The position numbers and the translations under genes are program-made. Under the pieces are notes generated by a model that saw nothing but the letters and a program-made list of their open reading frames with translations, was not told the DNA's origin and made no database searches. Positions 31,504-40,418 of a stretch of DNA of 64,000 bases are shown piece by piece. The stretch's first letter is position 1. Each line of letters opens with the position of its first letter. The DNA is taken from assembly GCF_034676705.1 (NCBI RefSeq), contig NZ_JAUCBS010000008.1, forward strand, positions 124,001 to 188,000. The letters run 5' to 3'. The DNA is from Gemmobacter sp. (GTDB lineage: Bacteria > Pseudomonadota > Alphaproteobacteria > Rhodobacterales > Rhodobacteraceae).

Positions 31504-32598
31504 TCAGATGCCTGGCCGGAACACCTGCGGCCCCAGATCGGCGACCGACGAACAGCCCAGATGCCCCAGCGTGGTCCAGAACTCGCGCTTCAGGATCTCC
31601 AGCACACGGCGGGCGCCGGCCTCGCCATCGGCGGCAAGGCCATAGCCAACGGCCCGGCCAAGCGCGACCACATCGGCCCCCAGCGCCAGCGCCGCGGCAA
31701 TGTCGGATCCGCGCCGGATGCCGCTGTCGAAGATCACCGGCACATCCGGCCCCGCCGCCGCCCGCACCCCGGGCAGCGCCGACAGGGCCGGGGTCATCCG
31801 GTCGATGCTGCGCCCGCCGTAGTTCGAGACATAAAGCCCCGCCGCCCCGGCCCCTAGCGACCGGTGCACGTCCTCGGGGGTCAGCACGCCTTTCACGATC
31901 ACGGGCAGCGGGCTTTTGCCGATCACCTCGGCGGCTTCGGCCCAGCCCCAGCGCGGCCGGGTAAAGGCCAGCTGCTCGCGCAGCATGGCGGGGTCGGATT
32001 TGCCGGGGCCGAAGTTGGCGTCCACATCGCCTGCGCGGAAGGAAAACCGATCCTCCATGATCCGTTCGCGCCATTGCAGGATGGGGGAATAGGTGGCGAC
32101 CACCTGTTCGCAACCCGCATCCCTGGCCCGCGCGATCATGTCCAGCACGGCGCCGGTATCGCCGACAAAGGTGATCTGGAACATCTGCGCCACGCCCGAT
32201 GTGGCGGCGATATCCTCCAGGCTGTGCGCGGCGGCAACCGGCACGATCTGGCGGATGCCCACATCGCGCGCCGCCCGGCCCGTTGCCAGATGGCCAGCCG
32301 CGTCCAGCAGATGTTCCCCGCCACCAAAGGGCGCGATCAGCGCGGGAAACGACAGGTCGTGGCCCAGAAAGCGGGTCGAGGTATCGGGGTTGGCGATGCC
32401 GGCAAACAGCGGCGTGTCGAAGACCAGATCGTCCATCACCCGGCTGTTGGCGCGCAATGTCACCTCGTCGCCGGTGCCGCATTCCAGATAGTTCCACACC
32501 ACCGGCGACACCCGGCGCTGCGCGGCGGCGCGGATCCCGGTGTTGGTGACGAACTTGTCCGCCACGGCGTAGCGGTCATCAAGACGGGGGCTGGTCAT
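31504..32598 (-). CDS. FMN-dependent alpha-hydroxyacid oxidase/dehydrogenase-like protein
   Basis: 364 residues with a TIM-barrel FMN fold of the lactate/glycolate oxidase family: FGGGEHLLDAAGHLATGRAA, VKGVLTPEDVHRSLGAGAAG, and the phosphate-binding FDSGIRRGSDIAAALALGAD. The usual catalytic motif SNHGGRQ reads SNYGGRS (about residue 258), so the catalytic base histidine is Tyr; the following Arg is kept. Its substrate or activity may therefore differ from lactate oxidase. GGAG lies 7 nt before the ATG at 32598. It is the last gene of the peptide-transport operon, 15 nt after the ATPase gene. Confidence 0.85.
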   Translation of the reverse strand: MTSPRLDDRYAVADKFVTNTGIRAAAQRRVSPVVWNYLECGTGDEVTLRANSRVMDDLVFDTPLFAGIANPDTSTRFLGHDLSFPALIAPFGGGEHLLDAAGHLATGRAARDVGIRQIVPVAAAHSLEDIAATSGVAQMFQITFVGDTGAVLDMIARARDAGCEQVVATYSPILQWRERIMEDRFSFRAGDVDANFGPGKSDPAMLREQLAFTRPRWGWAEAAEVIGKSPLPVIVKGVLTPEDVHRSLGAGAAGLYVSNYGGRSIDRMTPALSALPGVRAAAGPDVPVIFDSGIRRGSDIAAALALGADVVALGRAVGYGLAADGEAGARRVLEILKREFWTTLGHLGCSSVADLGPQVFRPGI

Positions 32599-32613
32599 CG
32601 GCAACTCCGGGGA

Positions 32614-33441
32614 TCAGGCGTGGTGGCGGGCCAGCCGCGCGCGGATCGCCGCGACATCGGCCGAGGGCGTGGCCGCGAACAGGCGGCGGGTATAGGCATG
32701 TTGCGGATCACCAAAGACCGCATCGCGCGGGCCGGATTCCACCACCTCGCCCGCATTCATCACCATGACCGTATCGGCCAGATAGCGCACCACCGACAGG
32801 TCGTGGCTGATGAAGGCATAGCTGAGGCCCAGCTCATCCTGCAAATCGCGCAGCAGGTTCAGCACCTGCGCCTGCACCGACAGATCCAGCGCCGAGACGG
32901 GTTCGTCCAGCACCAGAATCTCGGGCCGGACCATCAGCGCGCGGGCAATGGCCACGCGCTGGCGCTGGCCGCCGGACAGCATATGCGGAAAGCGCCGGGC
33001 ATGATCGGCCCCCAGGCCCACCCGTTCCAGCATCGCCACCGCCTTGTCCCGGCGCAACGGGGCGGGATCGTCGGTGTTCAGATACAGCTGTTCGGTCAGC
33101 GCATCGCCGATCTTTTGCCGCGGGTTGAGCGAGGCATAGGGGTTCTGGAACACGATCTGCACCTTGCGCCGCAGGGTGCGGCTGGGCCGGGCGCGGGCGA
33201 TGTCGACCTGTTCCCCCGCGATCGTCAGCCGCCCCGACGTCTGCGGGTCGATCATGGTCAGGATGCGCGCCAGCGTGGACTTGCCGCAGCCGCTTTCCCC
33301 CACAATGGCCAGCGTCTTGCCCCGGTCCATCCGGAAGCTTACGCCCTTGAGCGCGCGGGCCACGGTGCGCCCGGTCAGCAGGCTGCCGCCGTGGTAATCG
33401 CGCATCAGGTTCTCGGCCAGCAGGATCGGGTCAGCGGCCAT
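32614..33441 (-). CDS. Peptide ABC transporter ATPase (DppF/OppF type)
   Basis: 275 residues. Walker A GESGCGKST (about 48-56), Q-loop IVFQNPYASLNPR, signature LSGGQRQRV, Walker B ILVLDEPVSALD. The C-terminal HAYTRRLFAATPSADV region is the oligopeptide/dipeptide ATPase extension. It works as a heterodimer with the next ATPase and overlaps its 3' end by 11 nt. Confidence 0.93.
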   Translation of the reverse strand: MAADPILLAENLMRDYHGGSLLTGRTVARALKGVSFRMDRGKTLAIVGESGCGKSTLARILTMIDPQTSGRLTIAGEQVDIARARPSRTLRRKVQIVFQNPYASLNPRQKIGDALTEQLYLNTDDPAPLRRDKAVAMLERVGLGADHARRFPHMLSGGQRQRVAIARALMVRPEILVLDEPVSALDLSVQAQVLNLLRDLQDELGLSYAFISHDLSVVRYLADTVMVMNAGEVVESGPRDAVFGDPQHAYTRRLFAATPSADVAAIRARLARHHA

Positions 33442-34264
33442 GGTCGGTCCCCCCTGCCACGGTCGGCAGCCGGGTGCCGGTGGCGTTTTCCGGCAAGGCC
33501 GCCAGCAGCGCGCGGGTATAGGGCTGCGCGGGAGCCATGAACAGGCTCAGCACATCGGCCTCCTCGACCTTGCGACCCATGTATTGCACCAACACACGGT
33601 CGGCGGTTTCGGCCACGACGCCCATGTCATGGGTGATCATGATCAGCCCCATCCCCGTGCGCATCTGAAGATCCGACAGCAGATCCAGGATCTGCTTCTG
33701 GATCGTCACATCCAGTGCCGTGGTGGGTTCATCGGCGATCAGCAGCCGGGGGTTGCAGGCGATGGCGCTGGCGATCATCACCCGCTGGCACTGGCCGCCC
33801 GACATCTGGTGCGGATAGGCCGTCAGCCGCCCCGCCGGATCGGGGATGCCGACCGCTGCCAGCAGGTCCACCGCGCGGTCCCGCGCGGCGCGGCGGGACA
33901 GGCCCATATGCTGGCGCAGCACTTCGGCCAGCTGGAAGCCCACGGTGAAGCTGGGGTTGAGCGAGCTGACCGGATCCTGAAAGATCATCGAGATATCCTT
34001 GCCGATGATCCTGCGCCGTGCCCCCGCCCCGATCCTCAGCATGTCCTGCCCGTCAAAGCGCATGACATCCGCCTGAACCCGTGCCTCGGGCGGCAAAAGC
34101 CCCATGACCGCCAGCATCGACACCGACTTGCCCGACCCGCTTTCGCCGACAATCGCCAGCACCTCGCCCTGATCGACATGCAGGTCGATGCCGTCCACCG
34201 CCGTCATCAGGCCGCCGGCGGTCGGAAAGGCCACGCGCAGGTTGCGGATTTCCAGCAAGGCCAT
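33431..34264 (-). CDS. Peptide ABC transporter ATPase (DppD/OppD type)
   Basis: 277 residues. Walker A GESGSGKSV, Q-loop MIFQDPVSSLNPSF, signature SGGQCQRV and Walker B LLIADEPTTALD. The signature has Cys where most family members have Arg (SGGMRQRV). PYTRALLAALP near the C-terminus is the family-specific tail. Three bases separate its start from the DppC stop. Confidence 0.93.
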   Translation of the reverse strand: MALLEIRNLRVAFPTAGGLMTAVDGIDLHVDQGEVLAIVGESGSGKSVSMLAVMGLLPPEARVQADVMRFDGQDMLRIGAGARRRIIGKDISMIFQDPVSSLNPSFTVGFQLAEVLRQHMGLSRRAARDRAVDLLAAVGIPDPAGRLTAYPHQMSGGQCQRVMIASAIACNPRLLIADEPTTALDVTIQKQILDLLSDLQMRTGMGLIMITHDMGVVAETADRVLVQYMGRKVEEADVLSLFMAPAQPYTRALLAALPENATGTRLPTVAGGTDHGR

Positions 34265-34267
34265 GCC

Positions 34268-35155
34268 TTAACCCTTTCGCATCTTGGGATCGAGCGTGTC
34301 GCGCAACCCGTCGCCGATCAGGTTGATCGCCAGAACGGTGATCAGGATGGCAAGGCCCGGAAAGGTCACCACCCACCAGGCCCGCAGGATGAATTCGCGC
34401 GAATCCGCCAGCATCGTGCCCCATTCGGGCGCCGGCGGCTGGGCGCCCATGCCCAGGAACCCCAGCGCCGCCGCATCCAGGATGGCGGTGGAAAACGACA
34501 GCGTGCCCTGCACCACCAGCGGCGGCATGCAATTGGGCAGGATGGTGACGAACATCAGCCGCAAGGGCGAGGCGCCGGCCACGCGCAGGGCGGTGACGTA
34601 ATCCTTGCCCTTTTCCGACAGCACGGCCGCGCGCGTCAGCCGGGCGAAGTGGGGCTGCAGCACCAGCGCGATGGCGATCATCGCATTGGTCAGCCCCGGC
34701 CCCAGGATGGCCACCAGCACCAGCGCCAGCAGCAACGAGGGGAAGGCCAGGATCACATCCATCACCCGCATGATGGCCGTGTCCACCCAGCCGCCGACAT
34801 AGCCCGCGACCATGCCCACCGCCACGCCGCAGACCAGCGCGATGGAAACGACCAGCAGCCCGACATACAGCGAATAGCGCGCACCATGGATCAGCCGCGA
34901 CAGGATATCGCGCCCCACGGCATCGGTGCCCAGCACAAAGGCGGGCTTTCCCCCCTCCATCCAGGCGGGCGGCACCAGGAAGCTGTCACGATACTGGTGG
35001 ATCGGGTCATGCGGCGCCACCAGCGGGGCAAAGACCGCCAGCAGCACCAGGCACAGGATCACCGCCCCGCCGATCACCGCCCCGCGATTGGCGGCGAACC
35101 CGTGCCAGAACTCGCGCAGGCGGCTGGGGGTCACGGGGGAATGGGTCTGGGTCAT
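34268..35155 (-). CDS. Peptide ABC transporter permease (DppC/OppC type)
   Basis: 295 residues with an N-terminal cytoplasmic tail, six transmembrane helices and the EAA loop near the C-terminus (YVTALRVAGASPLRLMFVTI). FVLGTDAVGRDILSRLIHGA is the DppC signature. The ATG at 35155 overlaps the stop of the DppB gene; an upstream extension is rejected. Confidence 0.93.
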   Translation of the reverse strand: MTQTHSPVTPSRLREFWHGFAANRGAVIGGAVILCLVLLAVFAPLVAPHDPIHQYRDSFLVPPAWMEGGKPAFVLGTDAVGRDILSRLIHGARYSLYVGLLVVSIALVCGVAVGMVAGYVGGWVDTAIMRVMDVILAFPSLLLALVLVAILGPGLTNAMIAIALVLQPHFARLTRAAVLSEKGKDYVTALRVAGASPLRLMFVTILPNCMPPLVVQGTLSFSTAILDAAALGFLGMGAQPPAPEWGTMLADSREFILRAWWVVTFPGLAILITVLAINLIGDGLRDTLDPKMRKG

Positions 35156-36159
35156 CTGTGCCGGATCCGGGGATTGATAAACGCGTAAAGGACGTCGACC
35201 ATCAGGTTCACCGCCATGACGATGCCCGCGATCAGCAACAGCCCGCCCTGCACCACCGGGTAATCCCGGCGTGCGATGGAATCGACCATCCACTTGCCGA
35301 TGCCCGGCCAGGAAAAGATGGTCTCGGTCAGGATCGCGCCGGTCAGGATGCCGCCGATCTGCAATCCCAGCGTGGTGACGATGGGGATCAGCGCATTGCG
35401 AAAGGCGTGCAGGCAGACCACCCGCCAGGGTGAAAGACCGCGCGCGCGGGCGGTGCGGACGTAATCTTCGCCCAGCACCTCCAGCATGGCCGAACGCGAC
35501 TGCCGCGCCAGCACCGCCATGGGGATGGTCGCCAGCACGATCGACGGCAGGATCAGATGCCGCAACGCCGAGGTCAATGCCCCCTTCTGCCCGGAGACCA
35601 GCGCATCATACAGCATGAAGCCGGTGGCATCGGGAAAATAGTATTGCAGCGCGATCCGCCCCGACACCGGCGTCCAGCCCAGCGTGCCGGAAAACAGGAT
35701 CACCAGCAGCAGGCCCCACCAGAAGATCGGCATGGAATAGCCGGTCAGTGCGATGCCCATCGACAGCTGGTCGAACCACGATCCGCGCTTTACCGCCGCC
35801 AGCACCCCCAGGGGAACGCCCACCAGCGTGGCCAGCAAGACGGCGCACAGGCCCAGTTCGACCGTGGCGGGGAACAGGGTCAGGAATTCGTCCAGCACCG
35901 GCTTTTTCGATACCAGCGATTGCCCCAGATCGCCCCCCAGCGCGCTGGCGACGAAATCCAGATACTGCACCGGCAGCGGGCGGTCGAACCCCAGCTGCGC
36001 CATCATCTCGGCATGGCGTTCCGGGGTCAGGCCGCGCTCGCCTGCCATCAGCAGCACCGGATCGCCCGGCAGGATGCGCACAAAGCCAAAGGAAACGATC
36101 GTGATCCCGATCAGGACCGGCACGATCACCGCCAGCTTGCGCAACAGGAAACGGATCAT
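35152..36159 (-). CDS. Peptide ABC transporter permease (DppB/OppB type)
   Basis: 335 residues. The N-terminal helix and VSFGFVRILPGDPVLLMAGE are typical of DppB, as is DYVRTARARGLSPWRVVCLH for the EAA loop. About six transmembrane helices. It pairs with DppC to form the channel and starts 44 nt after the RidA-like gene. Confidence 0.93.
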   Translation of the reverse strand: MIRFLLRKLAVIVPVLIGITIVSFGFVRILPGDPVLLMAGERGLTPERHAEMMAQLGFDRPLPVQYLDFVASALGGDLGQSLVSKKPVLDEFLTLFPATVELGLCAVLLATLVGVPLGVLAAVKRGSWFDQLSMGIALTGYSMPIFWWGLLLVILFSGTLGWTPVSGRIALQYYFPDATGFMLYDALVSGQKGALTSALRHLILPSIVLATIPMAVLARQSRSAMLEVLGEDYVRTARARGLSPWRVVCLHAFRNALIPIVTTLGLQIGGILTGAILTETIFSWPGIGKWMVDSIARRDYPVVQGGLLLIAGIVMAVNLMVDVLYAFINPRIRHR

Positions 36160-36203
36160 CGGGTTCTCACCAATGGGGCGCCGGGCGGCCCGGCGCCAGA
36201 CGG

Positions 36204-36563
36204 TCAGGCATCGACCGCAGCCACGGTCGCAATCTCGATCAGACGGCGCGGATCGCCCAGATCAGCCACGCCGATGGTCGCGCGGGCCGGCAGGTGGGCC
36301 CCGTCCAGCCAGGCCAGCCAGACCTTGTTCATCTCGTCCTTCAGCGCCATGTCGGTGATGTAGATGCGGGCCTGCAACAGGCGGGTCTTGTCGCTGCCGC
36401 AATCGGCCAGCAGTGCATCCAGCTTGCCGCAGATCTCGCGGGTCTGGCCGGCCATGTCCTGGGTCAGGTCATGCGCGGCATGGCCGCTGATATAAAGAAC
36501 GCCGTTGTGTTCCACCGCGCCGTGCAGATGGGCCGATTTGCGGTGACGTTGGATTTTGGACAT
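36204..36563 (-). CDS. RidA-family enamine/imine deaminase
   Basis: 119 residues, the normal RidA length, with GVLYISGHAAHDLTQDMAGQ and the C-terminal ARATIGVADLGDPRRLIEIA containing the conserved Arg. RidA proteins hydrolyse reactive imines and enamines made by amino-acid oxidases and dehydratases. It lies directly downstream of an FAD amino-acid oxidase gene, whose product would form such imines. The length and start are straightforward. Confidence 0.9.
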   Translation of the reverse strand: MSKIQRHRKSAHLHGAVEHNGVLYISGHAAHDLTQDMAGQTREICGKLDALLADCGSDKTRLLQARIYITDMALKDEMNKVWLAWLDGAHLPARATIGVADLGDPRRLIEIATVAAVDA

Positions 36564-36584
36564 GACTAACCTTCCCGTTTGGTC

Positions 36585-37688
36585 TCAGACGCCCGGCGCA
36601 TAGGCCGCGACAGGCAGTTCGGTGGGCTGGCCAAGCAGCACGTCGGCCAGCAGTTTGCCCGCATAGGGCCCGATGGAGATGCCGCCCGCGCCAAGGCCGT
36701 TGGCTACGGAAAGCCCCGCGATGCCCGGCACGCGGCCAAAGATCGGCTTGACCGTCGGCCCCGCCGGACGAAACCCGATGCGCGTCTCGATGATCTCGGC
36801 ATCCTTCAGGCCCGGCGCGATGGCCATGCCGGCGGCCAGAACCTCGGCCTGACCGGCGGCGGTGACGCGGTAGTCAAAGCCGGAATTGTCCTCGCGCGTG
36901 GCCCCCACCACGACGCGGCTGTCATCGAAGGCCAGCATGTAATGGCTGGTCATCGGCAACAGCACGGGCCAGTTGGCGGTCGCGACACCGTTGAGGCGCA
37001 GATGCACGATCTGCCCCTTTTGCGGCTGGACCGGATGGTTCAGGCCAAGCGGGCCCAGGATCTGCTGTGCCCAGGCGCCCCCCGCAACGACGATCTCGTC
37101 CGCCTCGTGCCGCTGGCCCCGTCCGTCGCGGCACAGGACTCCATCGCCGTGCCGCTCCAGCGTCAGATAATCGGAACGATACTCGGCCCCCAGCGCCACC
37201 GCCGCGCGCACCATGGCGGCCGACAGCAGCCGCGCATCCACCCGCGCGCCGCCCGGAATGAACCAGGCCCCGACATCGGGGCGCAGCACGGGAAACTTCG
37301 CCTGCGCCTCGGCCGGGGTCAGCAACCGCACCTCGCCGGCCTCTGGCGCATGGGCGACACGGGCTGCGATGCGCCGGCCGGCGGCGTCGAATTCCGCCGG
37401 ATCGGTCGATGTCACCAGCGCGCCGACCTTGCGATAGCCAAGGTCGGTTTCGCCCGCCGCCATCAGGCTGGCGATCAGGTCGTCATAAAAGCGCGCGCCG
37501 GCGGCATACATGCGATACCATTCGGCCTCCTCGATCCTGGTCGCCCAGGGGCAGACGATGCCGGCCCCCGCCATGGTGGCCTTGCCCGGATGGCCATGAT
37601 CAAAGATCTGCACCCGGACGCCGCGGCGGGCGAGCGAAAGGGCCGTGCTGGCCCCGAACATGCCCGCGCCGATGACGATTGCGCGCAT
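36585..37688 (-). CDS. FAD-dependent amino-acid oxidase/dehydrogenase (DadA/glycine oxidase type)
   Basis: 367 residues. The FAD-binding dinucleotide fold starts at residue 4 (VIGAGMFGASTALSLARRGV), and the C-terminal FRPAGPTVKPIFGRVPGIAG and GAGGISIGPYAGKLLADVLL complete the DAO pattern. It likely oxidises a D-amino acid, glycine derivative or opine to the imine, which the adjacent RidA would resolve. It sits between the solute-binding-protein gene and ridA in the transporter operon, so the substrate is probably imported by that ABC system. Confidence 0.88.
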   Translation of the reverse strand: MRAIVIGAGMFGASTALSLARRGVRVQIFDHGHPGKATMAGAGIVCPWATRIEEAEWYRMYAAGARFYDDLIASLMAAGETDLGYRKVGALVTSTDPAEFDAAGRRIAARVAHAPEAGEVRLLTPAEAQAKFPVLRPDVGAWFIPGGARVDARLLSAAMVRAAVALGAEYRSDYLTLERHGDGVLCRDGRGQRHEADEIVVAGGAWAQQILGPLGLNHPVQPQKGQIVHLRLNGVATANWPVLLPMTSHYMLAFDDSRVVVGATREDNSGFDYRVTAAGQAEVLAAGMAIAPGLKDAEIIETRIGFRPAGPTVKPIFGRVPGIAGLSVANGLGAGGISIGPYAGKLLADVLLGQPTELPVAAYAPGV

Positions 37689-37768
37689 CTGATTTTCCTT
37701 CCATGTGGCTGCGTGATGCAGGCCGAAACCGGGTCCGGGCGGCGGGAGCGTGCCGCCCGGACCCGCGC

Positions 37769-39373
37769 TCAGTCGACCGAGACCCCCGACATGCGCGAGC
37801 TGCCGAAGATCGCCGGGACAAAGCCCTTGACCGACTTGCCCACCGCCATCAGCTGGTCGGCGCCGCCGAACATCACCGCCGGCACATCGTCATACAGGAT
37901 GTGCTGCGCCTGGACATACAGCTTGGCGCGTTCGTCCTGATCGGTGATCGCGCCGGCCTTGGCCATGACCGCGTTGAACTCGTCATGGCACCAGGCGCCG
38001 ATGTTGGACGGGCTGGGTTTGCCTTCGGCGTTGCAGGTGAAATAGTTGTTCGGGATCTGGCTGGGGTCGGGGAAATCGTAGATGCCGCCGAACATGCCCA
38101 CCTCGGCCTCGAACGCGCGCGAACGCTGGATGTATTCCGCCCATTCATAGGTCACGATCTCGGCCTTGACGCCGATGGCGGCCCAGTCGGCCTGGATCAT
38201 CTCGGCCGCGCGGCGCCCGTTCGGCATGTAGGGGCGCGAGACGGGCACGGCCCAGAGCTTGGTTTCGAACCCGTTGGGCAGGCCCGCTTCGGCCAGCAGC
38301 GCCTTGGCCTTGGCCGGGTCGTAGGCATAGGGCTTCAGATCGTCGGCATGGCCCCAGAAGGCGGGCGGCACCACGGCACCCGTCGCATGGCCCATGCCGT
38401 TGAACACCACCTCGACCAGCGGTTCCATGTTGATCGCATGGGCCAGCGCCTGGCGGACGCGGATGTCCTTGAACTTGTCCATCTTGAAGTTGAAGTTGAT
38501 GAAGCCCGACGAGGCGACCTTGGCCACCACCAGATCCACCTTGTCGCTGGCCTTGATCGCATCGGCATCGGCCAGGTTCGGATAGTAGGAGATCGCGCAT
38601 TCGCCGGCCAGCGCGCGCTGCACGCGCACCGAGGCATCGGGGCTGATCGCCATGATGATCGCATCGACCATCGGGGTGTTTTCCGCGATCCCCGCCGCCG
38701 CGCCCCAGGTGTCTGCAAAAGGCAGCAGGCGCACCATCGCGTCGGTCTGATAGGCTTGCAGCTGGAACGGCCCGGTGCCGATCGGGGCGCGGTCGAACTG
38801 TTCGGGCGTGCCGGCCTTGGCCATCGCATCGGCATATTCCGCCGAGGTCATCGCGATGGATCCATGCGCCATGATCCCGGTGAACGGTGCCAGCGGCGCC
38901 TTGAGCGTGAAGGCCACCGTGTAATCATCCACCTTCTCGACCGAGGCCAGCGCATCGGCCAGCTTGGTCTTGAAGGTGATGTAGTTGCCGCCGTTCACCT
39001 TGTTGAACGGATGGTCCGGGTTCATCATCCGCTGAAAGGTGAACACCACGTCATCGGCGTTGAAATCGCGCGTCGGGGTGAAGGCGGCGTTCGACTGCCA
39101 TTTGACACCCTGCCGCAGCTTGAAAGTATAGGTCTTGCCATCCTCGCTGACCGTCCAGCTTTCCGCCAGCGCCGGCACGATGTTCGACCCGCCGCGTTCG
39201 ACCGCGACCAGGTTGTCGTAGATCTGGCCCAGCACTGTCGACGTGGTGCCGCTGCTGGTCAGCTGGGGGTTGAAGATCTCGGGCGAGCCTTCAAGACACA
39301 CGGTCAGCGTTCCGGCCAGCGCCGGAGAGGCAAGCCCCGTCATCAGGGATGCGATCGCAAGGCGGGTCTTCAT
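37769..39373 (-). CDS. Peptide-type ABC transporter substrate-binding protein (family 5)
   Basis: 534 residues with a signal peptide (about 1-20, SPALA) and the family-5 pattern: VCLEGSPEIFNPQLTSSGTT, ALAESWTVSEDGKTYTFKLR, and RVRQALAHAINMEPLVEVVF. It resembles DppA-type binding proteins for dipeptides or modified amino acids. It is the first gene of the operon SBP-oxidase-RidA-DppB-C-D-F-oxidase. A LysR gene is divergent 145 bp away and probably controls it. Confidence 0.93.
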   Translation of the reverse strand: MKTRLAIASLMTGLASPALAGTLTVCLEGSPEIFNPQLTSSGTTSTVLGQIYDNLVAVERGGSNIVPALAESWTVSEDGKTYTFKLRQGVKWQSNAAFTPTRDFNADDVVFTFQRMMNPDHPFNKVNGGNYITFKTKLADALASVEKVDDYTVAFTLKAPLAPFTGIMAHGSIAMTSAEYADAMAKAGTPEQFDRAPIGTGPFQLQAYQTDAMVRLLPFADTWGAAAGIAENTPMVDAIIMAISPDASVRVQRALAGECAISYYPNLADADAIKASDKVDLVVAKVASSGFINFNFKMDKFKDIRVRQALAHAINMEPLVEVVFNGMGHATGAVVPPAFWGHADDLKPYAYDPAKAKALLAEAGLPNGFETKLWAVPVSRPYMPNGRRAAEMIQADWAAIGVKAEIVTYEWAEYIQRSRAFEAEVGMFGGIYDFPDPSQIPNNYFTCNAEGKPSPSNIGAWCHDEFNAVMAKAGAITDQDERAKLYVQAQHILYDDVPAVMFGGADQLMAVGKSVKGFVPAIFGSSRMSGVSVD

Positions 39374-39518
39374 GTCGGGTCTCCTCTGCGGATTACGGTC
39401 TTGTGGTCGCCTGCCCGGCTGGACAGGGTGCCGTTGCGCAAAAAGAAACCCCTCCGTTACATGATTGTCAAATGCATTGCCCGCCGACTAATATAACCAA
39501 ATCTCATGAAGGTGACCC

Positions 39519-40418
39519 ATGAACATCCGTCAGATCGAGGCATTTCACGCGACCATGGAAACCGGGTCGGTCACGCGGGCCGCGGATCGTCTGGGGGTAT
39601 CGCAGCCTGCGGTGTCCAAGCTGCTCAAGGCGTTCTCGGACGATTGCGGATTCCAGCTGTTCCAGCGCCGGGGCGGGCAGCTTGTCCCCACGCGCGAGGC
39701 GCAGTTGCTGTCCACCGAGATCGCGACCCTGTTCAACGGTGCCCGCCGCATCCGCGATACGGCCCGCGCCATCCGCCTGAACGAGATGGGCGAAGTCACG
39801 CTGGCCGCGCCGCCCGCGCTGGCGATCCGCTTTCTGCCGCTGGCGCTGGCCAAGGGCATTCAGGATCTGCCCGACCTGCAATTGCAGATCCAGTCGCGGC
39901 CGTCGGCCCAGATCATCGACAAGGTCGGGGCGGGGCAGCTGGACATGGGGATCACCACCATGGCGGTGGACCACCCCGATATCCATGCCGAACATCTGGT
40001 CACCGTGCCGCTGGTCTGCCTGTTGCCCGCCAACCATGCGCTGGTGGGCCGCCCGGCGTTGGCGGTCGAGGATTTGCGCGAACAGCCCTTCATCACCCTG
40101 CCGGCCAGCGACTGCACCTTCAGCCGGACCGACAGGTCGTTCCAGGTGCGCGGCGCCCGCATGGGGCGGCGGATCGAAGTGCCCTATTCCGAAACCGCCG
40201 CCCATATGGTGGCCGAAGGCGTGGGGCTGGCCATCGTGCCGCCCTTTGTCGGGCTGGAATACACCCAGGGCCAGATCGTGCGCCGCCCGATCCATCCGGC
40301 CGATCACATCGACTTCTGGATGCTGCGCCCCCGCCATCGCGCCGCCTCGCTGGCGTCAGAGCGTATCCGGTCCGTCATCGTCGCGGCGCTGAGCGAAAGC
40401 AGCGCGCAGGTCGTCTAG
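39519..40418 (+). CDS. LysR-family regulator of the divergent peptide/oxidase operon
   Basis: 299 residues. N-terminal winged helix-turn-helix (MNIRQIEAFHATMETGSVTR, QPAVSKLLKAFSDDCG), then a substrate-binding domain. The 145-bp gap to the divergent operon is AT-rich near 39455-39505, where a promoter and LysR site would be. Its stop codon TAG (40416-40418) lies in the CTAG target site of the downstream IS481-family element. The same TAG is kept in the uninterrupted sequence, so the protein end is unaffected by the insertion. Confidence 0.93.
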   Translation: MNIRQIEAFHATMETGSVTRAADRLGVSQPAVSKLLKAFSDDCGFQLFQRRGGQLVPTREAQLLSTEIATLFNGARRIRDTARAIRLNEMGEVTLAAPPALAIRFLPLALAKGIQDLPDLQLQIQSRPSAQIIDKVGAGQLDMGITTMAVDHPDIHAEHLVTVPLVCLLPANHALVGRPALAVEDLREQPFITLPASDCTFSRTDRSFQVRGARMGRRIEVPYSETAAHMVAEGVGLAIVPPFVGLEYTQGQIVRRPIHPADHIDFWMLRPRHRAASLASERIRSVIVAALSESSAQVV

